NCBI RefSeq assembly: GCF_000161455.1 | Contig: NZ_CM000745.1 | Coordinates: forward strand, 2,850,926-2,914,925 | DNA: 64,000 bases | From: Bacillus pseudomycoides DSM 12442 | GTDB taxonomy: Bacteria > Bacillota > Bacilli > Bacillales > Bacillaceae_G | Direction: 5' to 3' | Shown: piece after piece, positions 44,005 through 52,757 of the stretch | Numbering within the stretch: position 1 is the first letter of the stretch | Layout of the letters: each line of letters starts with the position of its first letter | Position numbers and translations under genes: made by a program | The notes under the pieces: generated by a model | Told to the model about the DNA's origin: nothing | Seen by the model: the letters and a program-made list of their open reading frames with translations, nothing else | The model's database searches: none

Positions 44005-44760
44005 TTATAATTTGTTATTTGCAAATATAGAATCTTCTAAGTGAATTACAGGGTATTGTTTAGAATCTAAGTTTTTAGTTATGACTGGATATAGTTCCAT
44101 TTTTTCAGACAAATCAGTGATTGAAGCGCTCACTGTAAACCCATTTTTCGCATATAGATATATATGGAATTTATCATTCTTAGTTGGCAAAAAATTAATC
44201 TCAGATATTATACTTTGTATTTCGCTCGGTAATTTATTTAACTCCGAAATAAGTTTTCTAAGTTGTTTTTCATCATTTCTAGTAAATTGTTTTATTACAG
44301 GTACACTTTTGGAGATTTTATCATTTGTAAATTTATCCAACATTGTACCATTTTCAAGTAGAAGATAATACTTATTATCTTTAATCATATATGCAACAGT
44401 GCTATTTTCTTTAATATTAATAGTGACTCGACTTGGAAAGTTCTTTGAAATTTCGACTTCTTTAATCAGATTATTTTTCTGTATTCTTTTTTTTATATCT
44501 TCTTCATGTAAATTCCAATAATTATCTTTGTCGCTTAAATTGGATAGACTTATAATTTCTGCTTTTGAAATTATTTCATTTCCAGTTACATATATTGTTG
44601 AAATTTTTCCAAAGCGATTTAAAAATAATAACAAAATAAAAGTTATTAATACACATATACTTAATGCTTTTTTCCTTCTAGCTGCTTTTAAATTTCTACT
44701 TTGTATTAGTTGTTGATGACGAACCTGTTGGTTAAATGGATATACATTATTTTGATTCAT
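44005..44760 (-). CDS. FtsQ/DivIB-type cell division protein (paralogue)
   Basis: A 251-aa bitopic protein: basic cytoplasmic N terminus (SRNLKAARRKK), one membrane helix (ALSICVLITFILLLFL), then a POTRA-like domain (ISTIYVTGNEIIS, ISKNFPSRVTINIKE) and a beta domain. DivIB scaffolds septal peptidoglycan synthesis. The genuine divIB normally sits in the mur/fts cluster, so this is an extra copy in an accessory region. ATG 44760 has GAGGAAGG upstream. The 400-bp gap upstream of it shows no coding sequence. Confidence 0.85.
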   Translation of the reverse strand: MNQNNVYPFNQQVRHQQLIQSRNLKAARRKKALSICVLITFILLLFLNRFGKISTIYVTGNEIISKAEIISLSNLSDKDNYWNLHEEDIKKRIQKNNLIKEVEISKNFPSRVTINIKENSTVAYMIKDNKYYLLLENGTMLDKFTNDKISKSVPVIKQFTRNDEKQLRKLISELNKLPSEIQSIISEINFLPTKNDKFHIYLYAKNGFTVSASITDLSEKMELYPVITKNLDSKQYPVIHLEDSIFANNKL

Positions 44761-45176
44761 AATACCTTCCTCTAGTAGCCTATTATATTCCATTTAAAAA
44801 AATGCTCTAACATTTGTTGTTTAGTATGTTAATGGCCATCATGTACATATTTAGACTTTTTTACACTGCAGGGTGTATCCCCTAGCCCTGAAACGGACAT
44901 AAATTCCTAAAACATTATATACATAATAGAATAATTTCTCAATATAGTTATAATATACAAGTGATATTCTTCGCAATTAAATAAACAGATACAGCATTTT
45001 AGATTTCTAATTAAAAAATTAGTAACATTTAGTGATATAGTAAATCATCTCTAAGTGTTCTTAAAAAAATATCACCATTTTGTAAAATAATCAAGGTATC
45101 GAAAGAAATTTCATTCTCCCGATATCTAATATAGGGAATAAGGGAAGTAATGCTAAGAAAGATGAATGATTATTTT

Positions 45177-45233
45177 CGTCGCGGGACTGAGAAGATGCCA
45201 CCCCTAAGCGAAGGCTAGGTGGCGAGTAGTTCA
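45177..45233 (+). mobile_element. Solitary IS605-type right-end hairpin
   Basis: CGTCGCGGGACTGAGAAG, then a hairpin CCACCCCTAAGCGAAGGCTAGGTGG and TAGTTCA, parallels the copy at 6005-6052 (shared CGAAG...GGTGG...TAGTTCA). It looks like the right end of a tnpB element without its gene. Confidence 0.5.
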
Positions 45234-45260
45234 TAAATGCTTCGTAAAAAATTACATAAA

Positions 45261-45299
45261 CAAAGGGAGAAGAGTGATAAACATTCTTCTCCCTTTGTC
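45261..45299 (-). terminator. Intrinsic terminator downstream of the VanZ gene
   Basis: ACAAAGGGAGAAGA and TCTTCTCCCTTTGT form a 14-bp perfect stem with an 11-nt loop; the minus strand continues TTTATG. Confidence 0.75.
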
Positions 45300-45400
45300 T
45301 GTAATTAGGGTTAGCATTATACTAATAAATATACGCTGTTGTGAACTGCTAGATGAACAATCCACTTCTAAGATTTTAACAGAAATAAATAATAATATGA

Positions 45401-45416
45401 TATGCAATATTGCATA
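45401..45416. promoter_or_regulatory. Exact PlcR box, no obvious target gene
   Basis: TATGCAATATTGCATA fits TATGnAnnnnTnCATA at every fixed position and is a perfect palindrome extended by one base pair on each side. It lies 66 bp past the VanZ stop. I find no good promoter or ORF at the expected distance on either strand, so it may be the remains of a lost PlcR-controlled gene. Confidence 0.6.
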
Positions 45417-45466
45417 TTAAGATATAGGTGTTCGGTATATACCCTAAATTGGAAGACTTGTATTCT

Positions 45467-46417
45467 TTATTTTTTCCATTCTGTAAGTGTAACATCCCAT
45501 AGTAATACATCGGTATCAATGAACTTGATACAAAGTTCATTTGCTTTATCCAACTCTATTTCAAAGGAACTTTTTGATGTAGATATGTTTTTTTCAGAGA
45601 ATTGAACTGTTTGTACATCTTTTCCATCCACAGAAATAATTATCTTTCCAGAACGTTTACTAGCACCATCTGGGATACCAAGATAGCCCGAAATTTTTAT
45701 ATATTTACCCTTTAACAAGTATTTAAATTGCTGAAAATCTGTTCCATTACTACTATACATATTTAATTTAGATTCAATTTTTTTATGAGCAATTTCAAAA
45801 CTATGGAAATTTTTGTCTTTCGGTGCATATCCATTAGTTTCTGTCAGTTGATTTAGTCCTATAATAGTTCCGTTTTTGAGAGAGTGTGGCTGCTTTTCTA
45901 ATGATTTGTTAAATTCACCTACAACAACAATCAATCCTAAAGTAAGGATTGATGCTGTTACACAAGTAATAATAAGTTTTTTTAAAAAAGTATTTGAACG
46001 AAATCCTATTTTATATGCAGCAAATCCTATTATAGCACCCATTGCATTCACAATTACATCATCAATGTCAAAACCTCCAAGAAAAGTTAGCATTTGTAAA
46101 ACTTCTAGTATAAGGATTGAAATACAAAATGAGGTAATGAATCGAATGAAGCTACAGCGGTATAACAAAGGAATTAGTACTCCAAAAGGTATGAATGCAG
46201 TTAAATTCCCAAAATTAAAAACCCATAGGTTAAAGTCTTCTTCACCTGTCATATTTGGTAATCCTAAAGGAATACTAGTCGGAATTAACTGGTATTGGTA
46301 TTCATAATTAATATATTTTAATCCCAACCTATCAAAACCAAGAAACATAAAGTAAAGTATTAAAATTGAATAAAAACCTAATATTGTGAGGACAATCTTA
46401 CGGTGTTTACCTTTGAT
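45467..46417 (-). CDS. VanZ-like membrane protein with C-terminal sugar-binding-type domain
   Basis: The first part is a VanZ domain (FNLWVFNFGNLTAFIPFGVL, ILEVLQMLTFLGGFDIDDVIVNAMGA) with four or five helices. After one more helix, residues about 190-316 form an extracellular beta-rich domain like NPCBM. The first ATG is at 46348, inside the first helix; the frame continues to 46417, restoring the basic N terminus (KGKHRK) and first helix. GGAGG lies 7 nt before that ATC codon (46417), so initiation would need ATC or ATT, or the ATG has mutated. Confidence 0.78.
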   Translation of the reverse strand: MKGKHRKIVLTILGFYSILILYFMFLGFDRLGLKYINYEYQYQLIPTSIPLGLPNMTGEEDFNLWVFNFGNLTAFIPFGVLIPLLYRCSFIRFITSFCISILILEVLQMLTFLGGFDIDDVIVNAMGAIIGFAAYKIGFRSNTFLKKLIITCVTASILTLGLIVVVGEFNKSLEKQPHSLKNGTIIGLNQLTETNGYAPKDKNFHSFEIAHKKIESKLNMYSSNGTDFQQFKYLLKGKYIKISGYLGIPDGASKRSGKIIISVDGKDVQTVQFSEKNISTSKSSFEIELDKANELCIKFIDTDVLLWDVTLTEWKK

Positions 46418-46429
46418 AATAAAACCTCC

Positions 46430-47343
46430 TATTACTCAAGAATATTCGTATTGTTTTTATTAAATATGTATTTTTAAAATATAGCAATAAAAACATATTA
46501 ATATAAGTAATAATGATGTATCAACAAAAAAATAATTTGTCAAAAAGTTAAATTGATAAAGGTGGTGAATAAGTATATCGGAATCAATTTTTGGTGATTT
46601 ATTTATTTTAAATGTCGTTTAAACGTAATTTATATTTTTGAATAAAACTTATACACTACACAATTTTAAAAAGGTATTTTATACAGTTCATTCATAAAAC
46701 GATTATTAACAATTCGATAAAATTTGTGAGGATTCAAAAAACATTTTTCAAACAATAACAAAATTATGGAACACGCTTGTTGAGAAGATTGAACATGAAA
46801 TGTGTATAATCCGTAGGACAGGGTGCTTACAATTTAGATTTTGAATAAATTTATTGTGGAATAAATTTTATAAAACTTATATATAAAGATATTAAATTAT
46901 TGTCGTTAAAGATATCCCTAAAGACTCTAAATAGAGAAAGTGTTCTTTAATTTTGTTTGACAGGAAAATTTTCATTTGTATAATTAAGAAATGAGTTTAT
47001 CTAGGTATTGCTATTTTATTTTTCATTTGAAAATGGATCTATCGCTCTCACATTAGTAGTTATGCTAGTAACAGACGGATTGGAAACGTTTAATATAATG
47101 TCGTTTTTATTTGATTTATAATAATGTTTATTATTTCCGAAAAGTACAAATACTCCCGTTTAATAACATATTAATAAGTTTACTTGGGTATTTGAAGTTG
47201 TATTATCGTTAATCGTAAAATGCAATATACTAAATTAGTTAATGATTTTTTATTAGAAATCTATCAGCTGTAATAAACTTATTATTTTTAATTACATTTA
47301 GAACTGTATTATTTTAATATATTGTACTTAAGAGGAGAATGAA
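46430..47343. other. AT-rich intergenic stretch
   Basis: About 900 bp without a convincing gene. A short frame near 47025-47117 encodes a hydrophobic segment (GSIALTLVVMLVTDGLETFN) with no start signal and could be a membrane-protein remnant. I see no repeat or strong hairpin. Confidence 0.4.
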
Positions 47344-49455
47344 ATGAAACAAAAACAGAAAAAAAATACTAAAAAAAGTACGATTCCCTTAAGGTTGAAT
47401 ATATTGTTTTTCTGTGTATTTTTACTATTTTCAGCTGTTATTATTCAGCTAGGAAAAGTACAAATCATTGATGGAGAGAGTTATAAGAATATAGCGGAGA
47501 AACAAGGGAATTCCACAATCAGCATTCCCGTTCCACGTGGGCAAATTTTTGATCGAGAAGGAGAAAAAGTTGTTAACAACAATGCTATTCGTACTATTAC
47601 ATATACAAGGATGAAGGGTGTAGATTCAGAAGGTATTCTAAAAACAGCTAGAGATCTGGCGAACGTACTTGAAATGCCAGAAGAAGACATAAATAAGTTA
47701 ACCGAAACAGATAAAAAGGATTTTTGGGTAAAGTTAAATAAGGAAAAGGCTCAAAAAAAGATTACGAAACAAGATGAGGCAAAATTCCGAGCCAAAAATA
47801 TTGAAGGGAAAGAGCTTGATAAAAAAATAGAGGAATTAAGACGAGAACGTATCACAGATAAAGAACTAGGCGAATTAACACCAAAAGATTTAAAAGTATT
47901 AGCTATTAAAAGTAAAATGAGTTCGGGCTACTCAATGACACCTCAAATTATAAAGAAAAATGTGCCTGAGAAAGAATACACCATTATAAGTGAAAATTTA
48001 GCTAAATACCCAGGGGTAGATACAACAGTTGAATGGGAACGTAATTATGTAAATGGTGATTTATTTCGTTCGGTATTGGGTAATATAACAAATTCTGAAG
48101 AAGGACTGCCTAAAGAACACTTAGACTCTTATATGGTACGTGGTTATAGCCGCAATGATCGCGTAGGAAAAAGTTATATTGAACAACGATATGAAGATGT
48201 ATTACATGGAACAAAAGCAGAAATTAAAAATATTACTGATAAAGAAGGAAACATTATTCGAACGGAAACCGTTTCTAAAGGGAAAAGCGGAAACAATGTA
48301 ACGTTAACAATAGACATGAAATTACAGAAACAGGTAGAAGAGATTATTGAAAAGCATTTAAAAGCTTTTAAAGGTTCAGAACGTTTATTAGACCGAGCAT
48401 TTGTTGTTATGATGAATCCAAAAACGGGGCAACTTTTATCTATGGCAGGGAAAAAATTAGTCAAAAAAGATGGAAATATAGAAGTGGAAGATTATGCTTT
48501 AGGCACAATGACAAGCTCCTACGAGCTTGGATCTACTGTAAAGGGAGCAACACTTTTAACAGGATATGAGACAGGTGCCATAACACCAGGAACATATTTT
48601 TATGATGCACCAATGAAATTTAAGGGAACAGCAAAAGCTAAGAAATCTTGGAAAGACTTTGGAACTATTGATGATATAAGAGCATTACAAGTTTCATCTA
48701 ACGTGTATATGTTTAATACAGCTTTAAAAATTGCAGGTATAAATTATGTACCGAACAGTTCTTTAGATATTAAAGCGGCTACATTTGATAGGATGAGATA
48801 TTATTTTGGGCAATTTGGATTAGGAGTTTCGACTGGAATTGATTTACCAAATGAAACGTTGGGACAACAAAAAAAACAAAATTATCAACCAGGTTTTTTA
48901 CTAGATTTAGCTATTGGTCAGTTTGATACATATACGCCTTTGCAACTTGCACAGTATGTTTCTACCATTGCAAATGGGGGGTATCGAATGAAGCCGCAGA
49001 TTGTACAAGAAATTCGGGAGCAAACAACGCAAGAAGAAGATATTGGTAAAGTTGTACAAACTATGCAACCCATTGTGCTGAACCGCGTAGATATGAAAAA
49101 GGAATATATCGACCGAGTACAAGAAGGCTTTAGGCAAGTGTTCCAAGAGGGTGATGGAACTGGTGTGAGGTATTTTCAAAAAGCTCCTTATAAACCAGCT
49201 GGTAAAACAGGAACAGCGCAAACAGTTTATGGAGGCGAGGATCCTGTTGGTAGAGATTCAGAAGGGAATCGTATTCATTGTTACAATTTAACTTTAGCAG
49301 GATATGCCCCATATGATAATCCAGAGGTTGCATTTTCCGTTGTTGTACCATGGGTAAATGATGATAAAGGTGGAATTAATTCAATGATTGGTAAAGATAT
49401 CTTAGATGCATATTTCGCTTTAAAAAAGAATCAAGGAAGTAACGTTTCTCCATAA
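47344..49455 (+). CDS. Class B penicillin-binding protein (PbpA/PbpH type)
   Basis: A 703-aa bitopic transpeptidase. Basic N terminus and one membrane helix, then the PBP dimerisation domain (IPVPRGQIFDREGE), a long charged linker, and the transpeptidase domain with SxxK in YELGSTVKG (about residue 397), SxN in VSSNVYM (about 451) and KTG in GKTGTAQT (about 620). It cross-links peptidoglycan outside the membrane. The type resembles elongation PBP2A/PbpH. Its place next to DivIB and VanZ paralogues suggests an accessory or low-affinity PBP. AGAGGAG precedes the ATG. Confidence 0.9.
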   Translation: MKQKQKKNTKKSTIPLRLNILFFCVFLLFSAVIIQLGKVQIIDGESYKNIAEKQGNSTISIPVPRGQIFDREGEKVVNNNAIRTITYTRMKGVDSEGILKTARDLANVLEMPEEDINKLTETDKKDFWVKLNKEKAQKKITKQDEAKFRAKNIEGKELDKKIEELRRERITDKELGELTPKDLKVLAIKSKMSSGYSMTPQIIKKNVPEKEYTIISENLAKYPGVDTTVEWERNYVNGDLFRSVLGNITNSEEGLPKEHLDSYMVRGYSRNDRVGKSYIEQRYEDVLHGTKAEIKNITDKEGNIIRTETVSKGKSGNNVTLTIDMKLQKQVEEIIEKHLKAFKGSERLLDRAFVVMMNPKTGQLLSMAGKKLVKKDGNIEVEDYALGTMTSSYELGSTVKGATLLTGYETGAITPGTYFYDAPMKFKGTAKAKKSWKDFGTIDDIRALQVSSNVYMFNTALKIAGINYVPNSSLDIKAATFDRMRYYFGQFGLGVSTGIDLPNETLGQQKKQNYQPGFLLDLAIGQFDTYTPLQLAQYVSTIANGGYRMKPQIVQEIREQTTQEEDIGKVVQTMQPIVLNRVDMKKEYIDRVQEGFRQVFQEGDGTGVRYFQKAPYKPAGKTGTAQTVYGGEDPVGRDSEGNRIHCYNLTLAGYAPYDNPEVAFSVVVPWVNDDKGGINSMIGKDILDAYFALKKNQGSNVSP

Positions 49456-49494
49456 ACAAACAAGTTGAATGCTTCTAGTAAATATATATAAACG

Positions 49495-49531
49495 AAACGC
49501 CCCTACATTAAAATTTTGTAGAGGCGTTTTT
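49495..49531 (+). terminator. Intrinsic terminator of the PBP gene
   Basis: AAACGCCCCTACA and TGTAGAGGCGTTT pair with one mismatch around a short loop, then TTTT. Its 3' arm contains the GAGG that would be the ribosome binding site for ATG 49533. Confidence 0.8.
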
Positions 49532-49532
49532 C

Positions 49533-50063
49533 ATGAAAATAATCAATAAGGAATGGAAAAACATGAAGCAAAAGAACCCAAAATATTGGTGTAATATAAC
49601 ATTGTTTTTATTGATTACAGTGATGCTTATGATAATAAGTTTAAACTTTTTATTATGTAAAATAGAAGGGGAATCTATGTATCCTACTTTACAAAATGAA
49701 GAGTATATACTAGTTAATAGAGCAGGTGCAGCAATTTTTCCATTACGTCATGGAGAAATTGTTATTATAAAAAAACCCAATGATCCTAAGTATTATGTGA
49801 AAAGGATAATTGGATTGCCAAAGGACAAAGTTAAAATAGAAAATGATATTCTGTATATTAATGGAAAGGAAAAAAAAGAAAACTATATTTATAAAGATTT
49901 AAGTAATAAATCCCAATATCTTGCTAACTTTGAAGAAAGAGAAGTACCTTCAAATAAATTATTTGTAATGGGGGATAACCGTTACCATAGTAAAGATAGT
50001 CGAAATGGTCTGGGATATATTGATAGATCTAGTATTGTAGGAACAATAATATATCAATTTTAA
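49533..50063 (+). CDS. Type I signal peptidase (SipS-like)
   Basis: A 176-aa single-span membrane protease. The catalytic Ser is in IEGESMYPTLQ (about residue 48), the Lys in YYVKRIIGLPKDKV (about 89), and FVMGDNRYHSKDSR is the family's box E. It removes signal peptides from secreted proteins. ATG 49533 has GAGG 8 nt upstream but inside the preceding terminator; ATG 49563 (AAGGAA 10 nt upstream, 166 aa) is the main alternative. The region 50064-50280 after it holds nothing assignable. Confidence 0.88.
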   Translation: MKIINKEWKNMKQKNPKYWCNITLFLLITVMLMIISLNFLLCKIEGESMYPTLQNEEYILVNRAGAAIFPLRHGEIVIIKKPNDPKYYVKRIIGLPKDKVKIENDILYINGKEKKENYIYKDLSNKSQYLANFEEREVPSNKLFVMGDNRYHSKDSRNGLGYIDRSSIVGTIIYQF

Positions 50064-50286
50064 TTATTTGAATTTTGATATTTTGTATCTAAATTCAAAT
50101 GGTAGTATTGCTTCATAAAGTAACTAAATAATGGATTTATGATTTGAAATGATGGAAAACAAGGGAAAACGTGAAACAGAGAAAAGAAATAGTACATTAC
50201 AATGACAAGATGTTAGAAACCATGAGGAATAGATAAAAATAATTATAGTGAATGTATATCACATAGTACTTGATGAATAGCCAAAA

Positions 50287-50362
50287 GCCCTAGCTAGGTG
50301 CAAAGCTAGGGCCCACAGTTTAATTAGATTGCCGACTACTGACTATCTACCTATCAAGTATA
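50287..50362 (-). ncRNA. Candidate small RNA
   Basis: On the minus strand a TTAAAC/TATACT promoter (50385-50380, 50362-50357, 17-bp spacer) is followed about 40 nt later by a GCCCTAGCT/AGCTAGGGC hairpin and TTTT, predicting an RNA of about 65-70 nt. The shape recalls antitoxin RNAs of holin-like type I toxin loci, but I find no toxin ORF opposite it. Confidence 0.35.
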
Positions 50363-50558
50363 ACATATAGTTTCTAAAAGTTTAATAAATGAATTTTGTA
50401 AATTAGTGAACAAAGAGGAATGTATAAGGGGCACGGCAACGATTCCTTCTTTTTGTGGCTATTTTTTAAGTGCTTAATTTTTAAAGGTCTTTTTATTAAA
50501 CTGTCCATTTTATAGGGTACAGGTCAGAGGGAAATAAGCATTTTTGCTATTTAGACTC

Positions 50559-50610
50559 ACACAAATGATTTGTACATCAATTTAGCCTTGATAAACAGAT
50601 CATTTGTAAG
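50559..50610 (-). repeat. Conserved 3' hairpin of the peptide gene family (copy 1)
   Basis: On the minus strand TACAAATGATCTG pairs with CAAATCATTTGTGTG around an inner TTATCAAGG...TTGATG stem, about 30 nt after the stop of the peptide gene. The same structure follows the peptide genes at 52858 and 61622. Confidence 0.6.
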
Positions 50611-50638
50611 ATGATAATTCATTGTAAAGAAGTAAGGA

Positions 50639-50719
50639 TTACATGAACGTTTTTAAAAGAGTTGTTACTAACGGAATTACTCCACCTAAAAATGATAAAA
50701 TTGCAATTGCGATTGCCAT
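50639..50719 (-). CDS. 26-aa hydrophobic PSM-like peptide, copy 1
   Basis: Too short for usual gene callers. ATG 50719 has AAAGGAGG 7 nt upstream, an ideal start. The peptide begins MAIAIAIL, has FLGGVIPL at residues 10-17 and ends LLKTFM, with one Lys as its only charge. It has no cleavable leader. Three paralogues lie in this window at 52858, 61622 and 63174, with identical length and conserved Ile3, Leu8, Phe10, Gly12-Gly13, Pro16, Leu21-Leu22-Lys23 and Met26. Resembles phenol-soluble modulins or leaderless bacteriocins; a small membrane toxin is an alternative. No PlcR box is seen at this copy. Confidence 0.7.
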   Translation of the reverse strand: MAIAIAILSFLGGVIPLVTTLLKTFM

Positions 50720-51060
50720 AATAATGCCTCCTTTATAAATTTCTGAATATTAAGAAATTTGTAAGTTTATTATAAGTTTAAGAATATAACAATATATTTT
50801 ATAAATTTATAAGGGGGGATTTTTAGAATGTTCCTGTATTTTAATGCTGATGTAATTTTGAAATATACTCTGACTAAAATAGACAGAAGAAATAGAACTA
50901 CAAGACAAAGTATAATAAAAAGAACCGGCCGAAATTAGAGGGATTTTCGGATATGGCGGGTTATTCTGTGAATCGTTTCCGTACCCCATGAATAGAATAT
51001 TCATAATGTGACATAGCATCATTTTTGATAAAATGGAATTAAAAGGAAGTTGATGCGTCT

Positions 51061-51281
51061 ATGATAATAATAAAGGAGAAGATTATACTGAATATCTTTT
51101 TCTATTTCTTACTCATTCTGTTATTTCTTCTTGTTGATTACTATTGTTTAGATATGGATAACAAAAGATGGGGATGGTTTAAAAAAGAAGTAAAAAGCAA
51201 AAAACAATCTTTTTTACTCTAGTTCTTCTCTTAACCTTCATAGGATACATACTTATTGATGCTGAATACTTTAAAATCTGA
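51061..51281 (+). pseudogene. Small two-helix membrane protein with a frameshift
   Basis: ATG 51061 opens a frame with a hydrophobic segment (NIFFYFLLILLFLLVDYY), a basic loop (NKRWGWFKKEVKSKK) and then a stop at 51220. In another frame, starting right at the AAAAAA run near 51200, a second hydrophobic segment (TIFFTLVLLLTFIGYILIDA) continues to TGA 51281. A one- or two-base indel in the A-run would restore a 73-aa two-helix protein. AAGGAAG lies 11 nt before the ATG. Confidence 0.5.
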
Positions 51282-51498
51282 TGCCTTTAGTTAGCTAAAG
51301 AAGCCAATTTTTCTTAAGAACTCAATAGTTAATATCACTCACTTCCAATAGAGACGATTATGTGAATGGAAAATCCCTTTTCAGGTTACAAATATCTTTT
51401 GCAGTCTAAAACATTTTTATGAAATATAATTTAGTTGGTTTAGAAAGAATAACATTTTTTATACTTGAGGATAGAAAAATTCTTAAGTGGATGAGTAG

Positions 51499-51536
51499 GA
51501 CGTACCGCCCGCATTTTAACGGAAATATACGCTAAG
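51499..51536 (+). mobile_element. Solitary Tn3-family terminal inverted repeat
   Basis: A 38-bp segment containing GTACCGCCCGCATTT and ending ACGCTAAG matches the Tn3-family repeat as known from Tn4430 (GGGGTACCGCCAGCATTT... ACGCTAAG), with three mismatches in the first 18 bp. The inner side faces right. No transposase, resolvase or second end is found at a sensible distance. Confidence 0.6.
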
Positions 51537-51766
51537 CAAAATTCGGCATGAAAAAGCGTTGATTTTACTAATCTAAGAAAATCCCCTAATCTCAAAAGCG
51601 TCAGTAAGTATTTGAGACAAATGCACTTCAACGTAAAAAACGTAAAATAAGCTAAAAATAGCTTAAACGGTTTCTCAAAACTTATCTTTAAATTAAAATC
51701 CCAATTGAAATCATGCTGTTGGTTTTTGAAAATCTCTTAGCGTATAAAAATATTAAAATGTGCGTG

Positions 51767-52462
51767 CTACACCTTTTTAAATTTCTGTTCAATCTTATCA
51801 TGTACTGATTCGATTTTTTCAGGCAACACAAATAAATACTGGATAAGGACTTCTAATAATTCTGTTAATAAAGCTACTGTTTCATCATCAATTTCCTGTT
51901 TCAATTCAAGCATCTCATAAAGAGGGCTGTCTGGATGAACGAGGTGGCCAACATCTTGAATCGGTTTAGTTAAATCGATATATTTTGGCAATTGCTCAAA
52001 TTGCTGGGAAAGAGGCTGCCCATTACTTTTCTCTCCAAGAAAATGTTTGAGGACACTTTCAAGAACTCGTTTTGACATTACTGCAGCAGCAGAATTATCT
52101 TTTGACTGACTGACATTTAAAGTAGAGCGATACGCCCTGACAAGGTCTATAGGGACATGTTTATTGCGTTCGAGCTGATCTGAAGGATCTTTTAAATAAG
52201 GACTATAAATATAAACTTCTACTTCTTCATTTATTCGATCCATATAATCATTAAACATAATCACGAATTCTGATGGCTTTTTACATTCAAAACAAAGCCC
52301 TTCTGCGAATAATCCTCTTTTTGTAACTTGGTAAAAATTCGTTTTTAACGTAAATTCACTTGATTTACCGCATTTAGGACACTCGCTTTTGACATTTTTC
52401 GGCACCTTTAAATACCCATACTGGGTATGAGATGAAATGGCTCCTGGCAATATTTTTCTCAT
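51767..52462 (-). CDS. DUF4145 domain protein with N-terminal zinc ribbon
   Basis: A 231-aa protein. The N-terminal CPKCGKSSEF and LCFECKKPSEF form a CxxC pair set. The C-terminal part (AAAVMSKRVLESVLKHFLGE, DVGHLVHPDSPLYEM) fits DUF4145, a helical domain also seen in some restriction-enzyme subunits. Standalone function is unknown; a defence role is possible but not shown. Strand composition and length look intact. It lies between the Tn3 end and the second peptide gene. Confidence 0.72.
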   Translation of the reverse strand: MRKILPGAISSHTQYGYLKVPKNVKSECPKCGKSSEFTLKTNFYQVTKRGLFAEGLCFECKKPSEFVIMFNDYMDRINEEVEVYIYSPYLKDPSDQLERNKHVPIDLVRAYRSTLNVSQSKDNSAAAVMSKRVLESVLKHFLGEKSNGQPLSQQFEQLPKYIDLTKPIQDVGHLVHPDSPLYEMLELKQEIDDETVALLTELLEVLIQYLFVLPEKIESVHDKIEQKFKKV

Positions 52463-52722
52463 TTAAACCTCCTAAAAACTCAACCCTTATACGTAACTTA
52501 TATAAATATTTCTGGTAACTATGCAGTCACCTCATGAAGATATAAGATATTTGGAAAAATTCACCAAAATATATTTGCCTGTTTTATCACAAGATGTAGT
52601 GTTATCGCACATGTTTGTGTTGTAGCAAAAAAATAGACCGAATTTTCGCCTATGAAACTCCTAAATTAAAGGTATTGCTGAGTAGTTATTATTTCCGTAT
52701 AGTGTATAATTGATAATACAAA

Positions 52723-52757
52723 TTTTTAAAGTTATAGAAAAAGTATAACTTTAAAAA
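52723..52757. repeat. Perfect inverted repeat upstream of peptide gene 2
   Basis: TTTTTAAAGTTATA and TATAACTTTAAAAA form 14-bp perfect arms around GAAAAAG. Located 101 bp before the peptide start. It could be an operator or a terminator of an upstream transcript. Confidence 0.5.

Noticed and set aside
45241..45360. Minus-strand 38-codon GTG frame near the orphan PlcR box
   Set aside because: No ribosome binding site, unlike the 26-aa peptides, and it runs through a terminator hairpin.
45402..45605. 67-codon plus-strand ORF starting in the PlcR box
   Set aside because: It lies antisense to the VanZ-like gene's 3' end and has no start signal; a shadow frame.
50281..50320. GC-rich hairpin considered as a tRNA or riboswitch piece
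   Set aside because: No cloverleaf or conserved riboswitch core; it fits better as a terminator of a small RNA.
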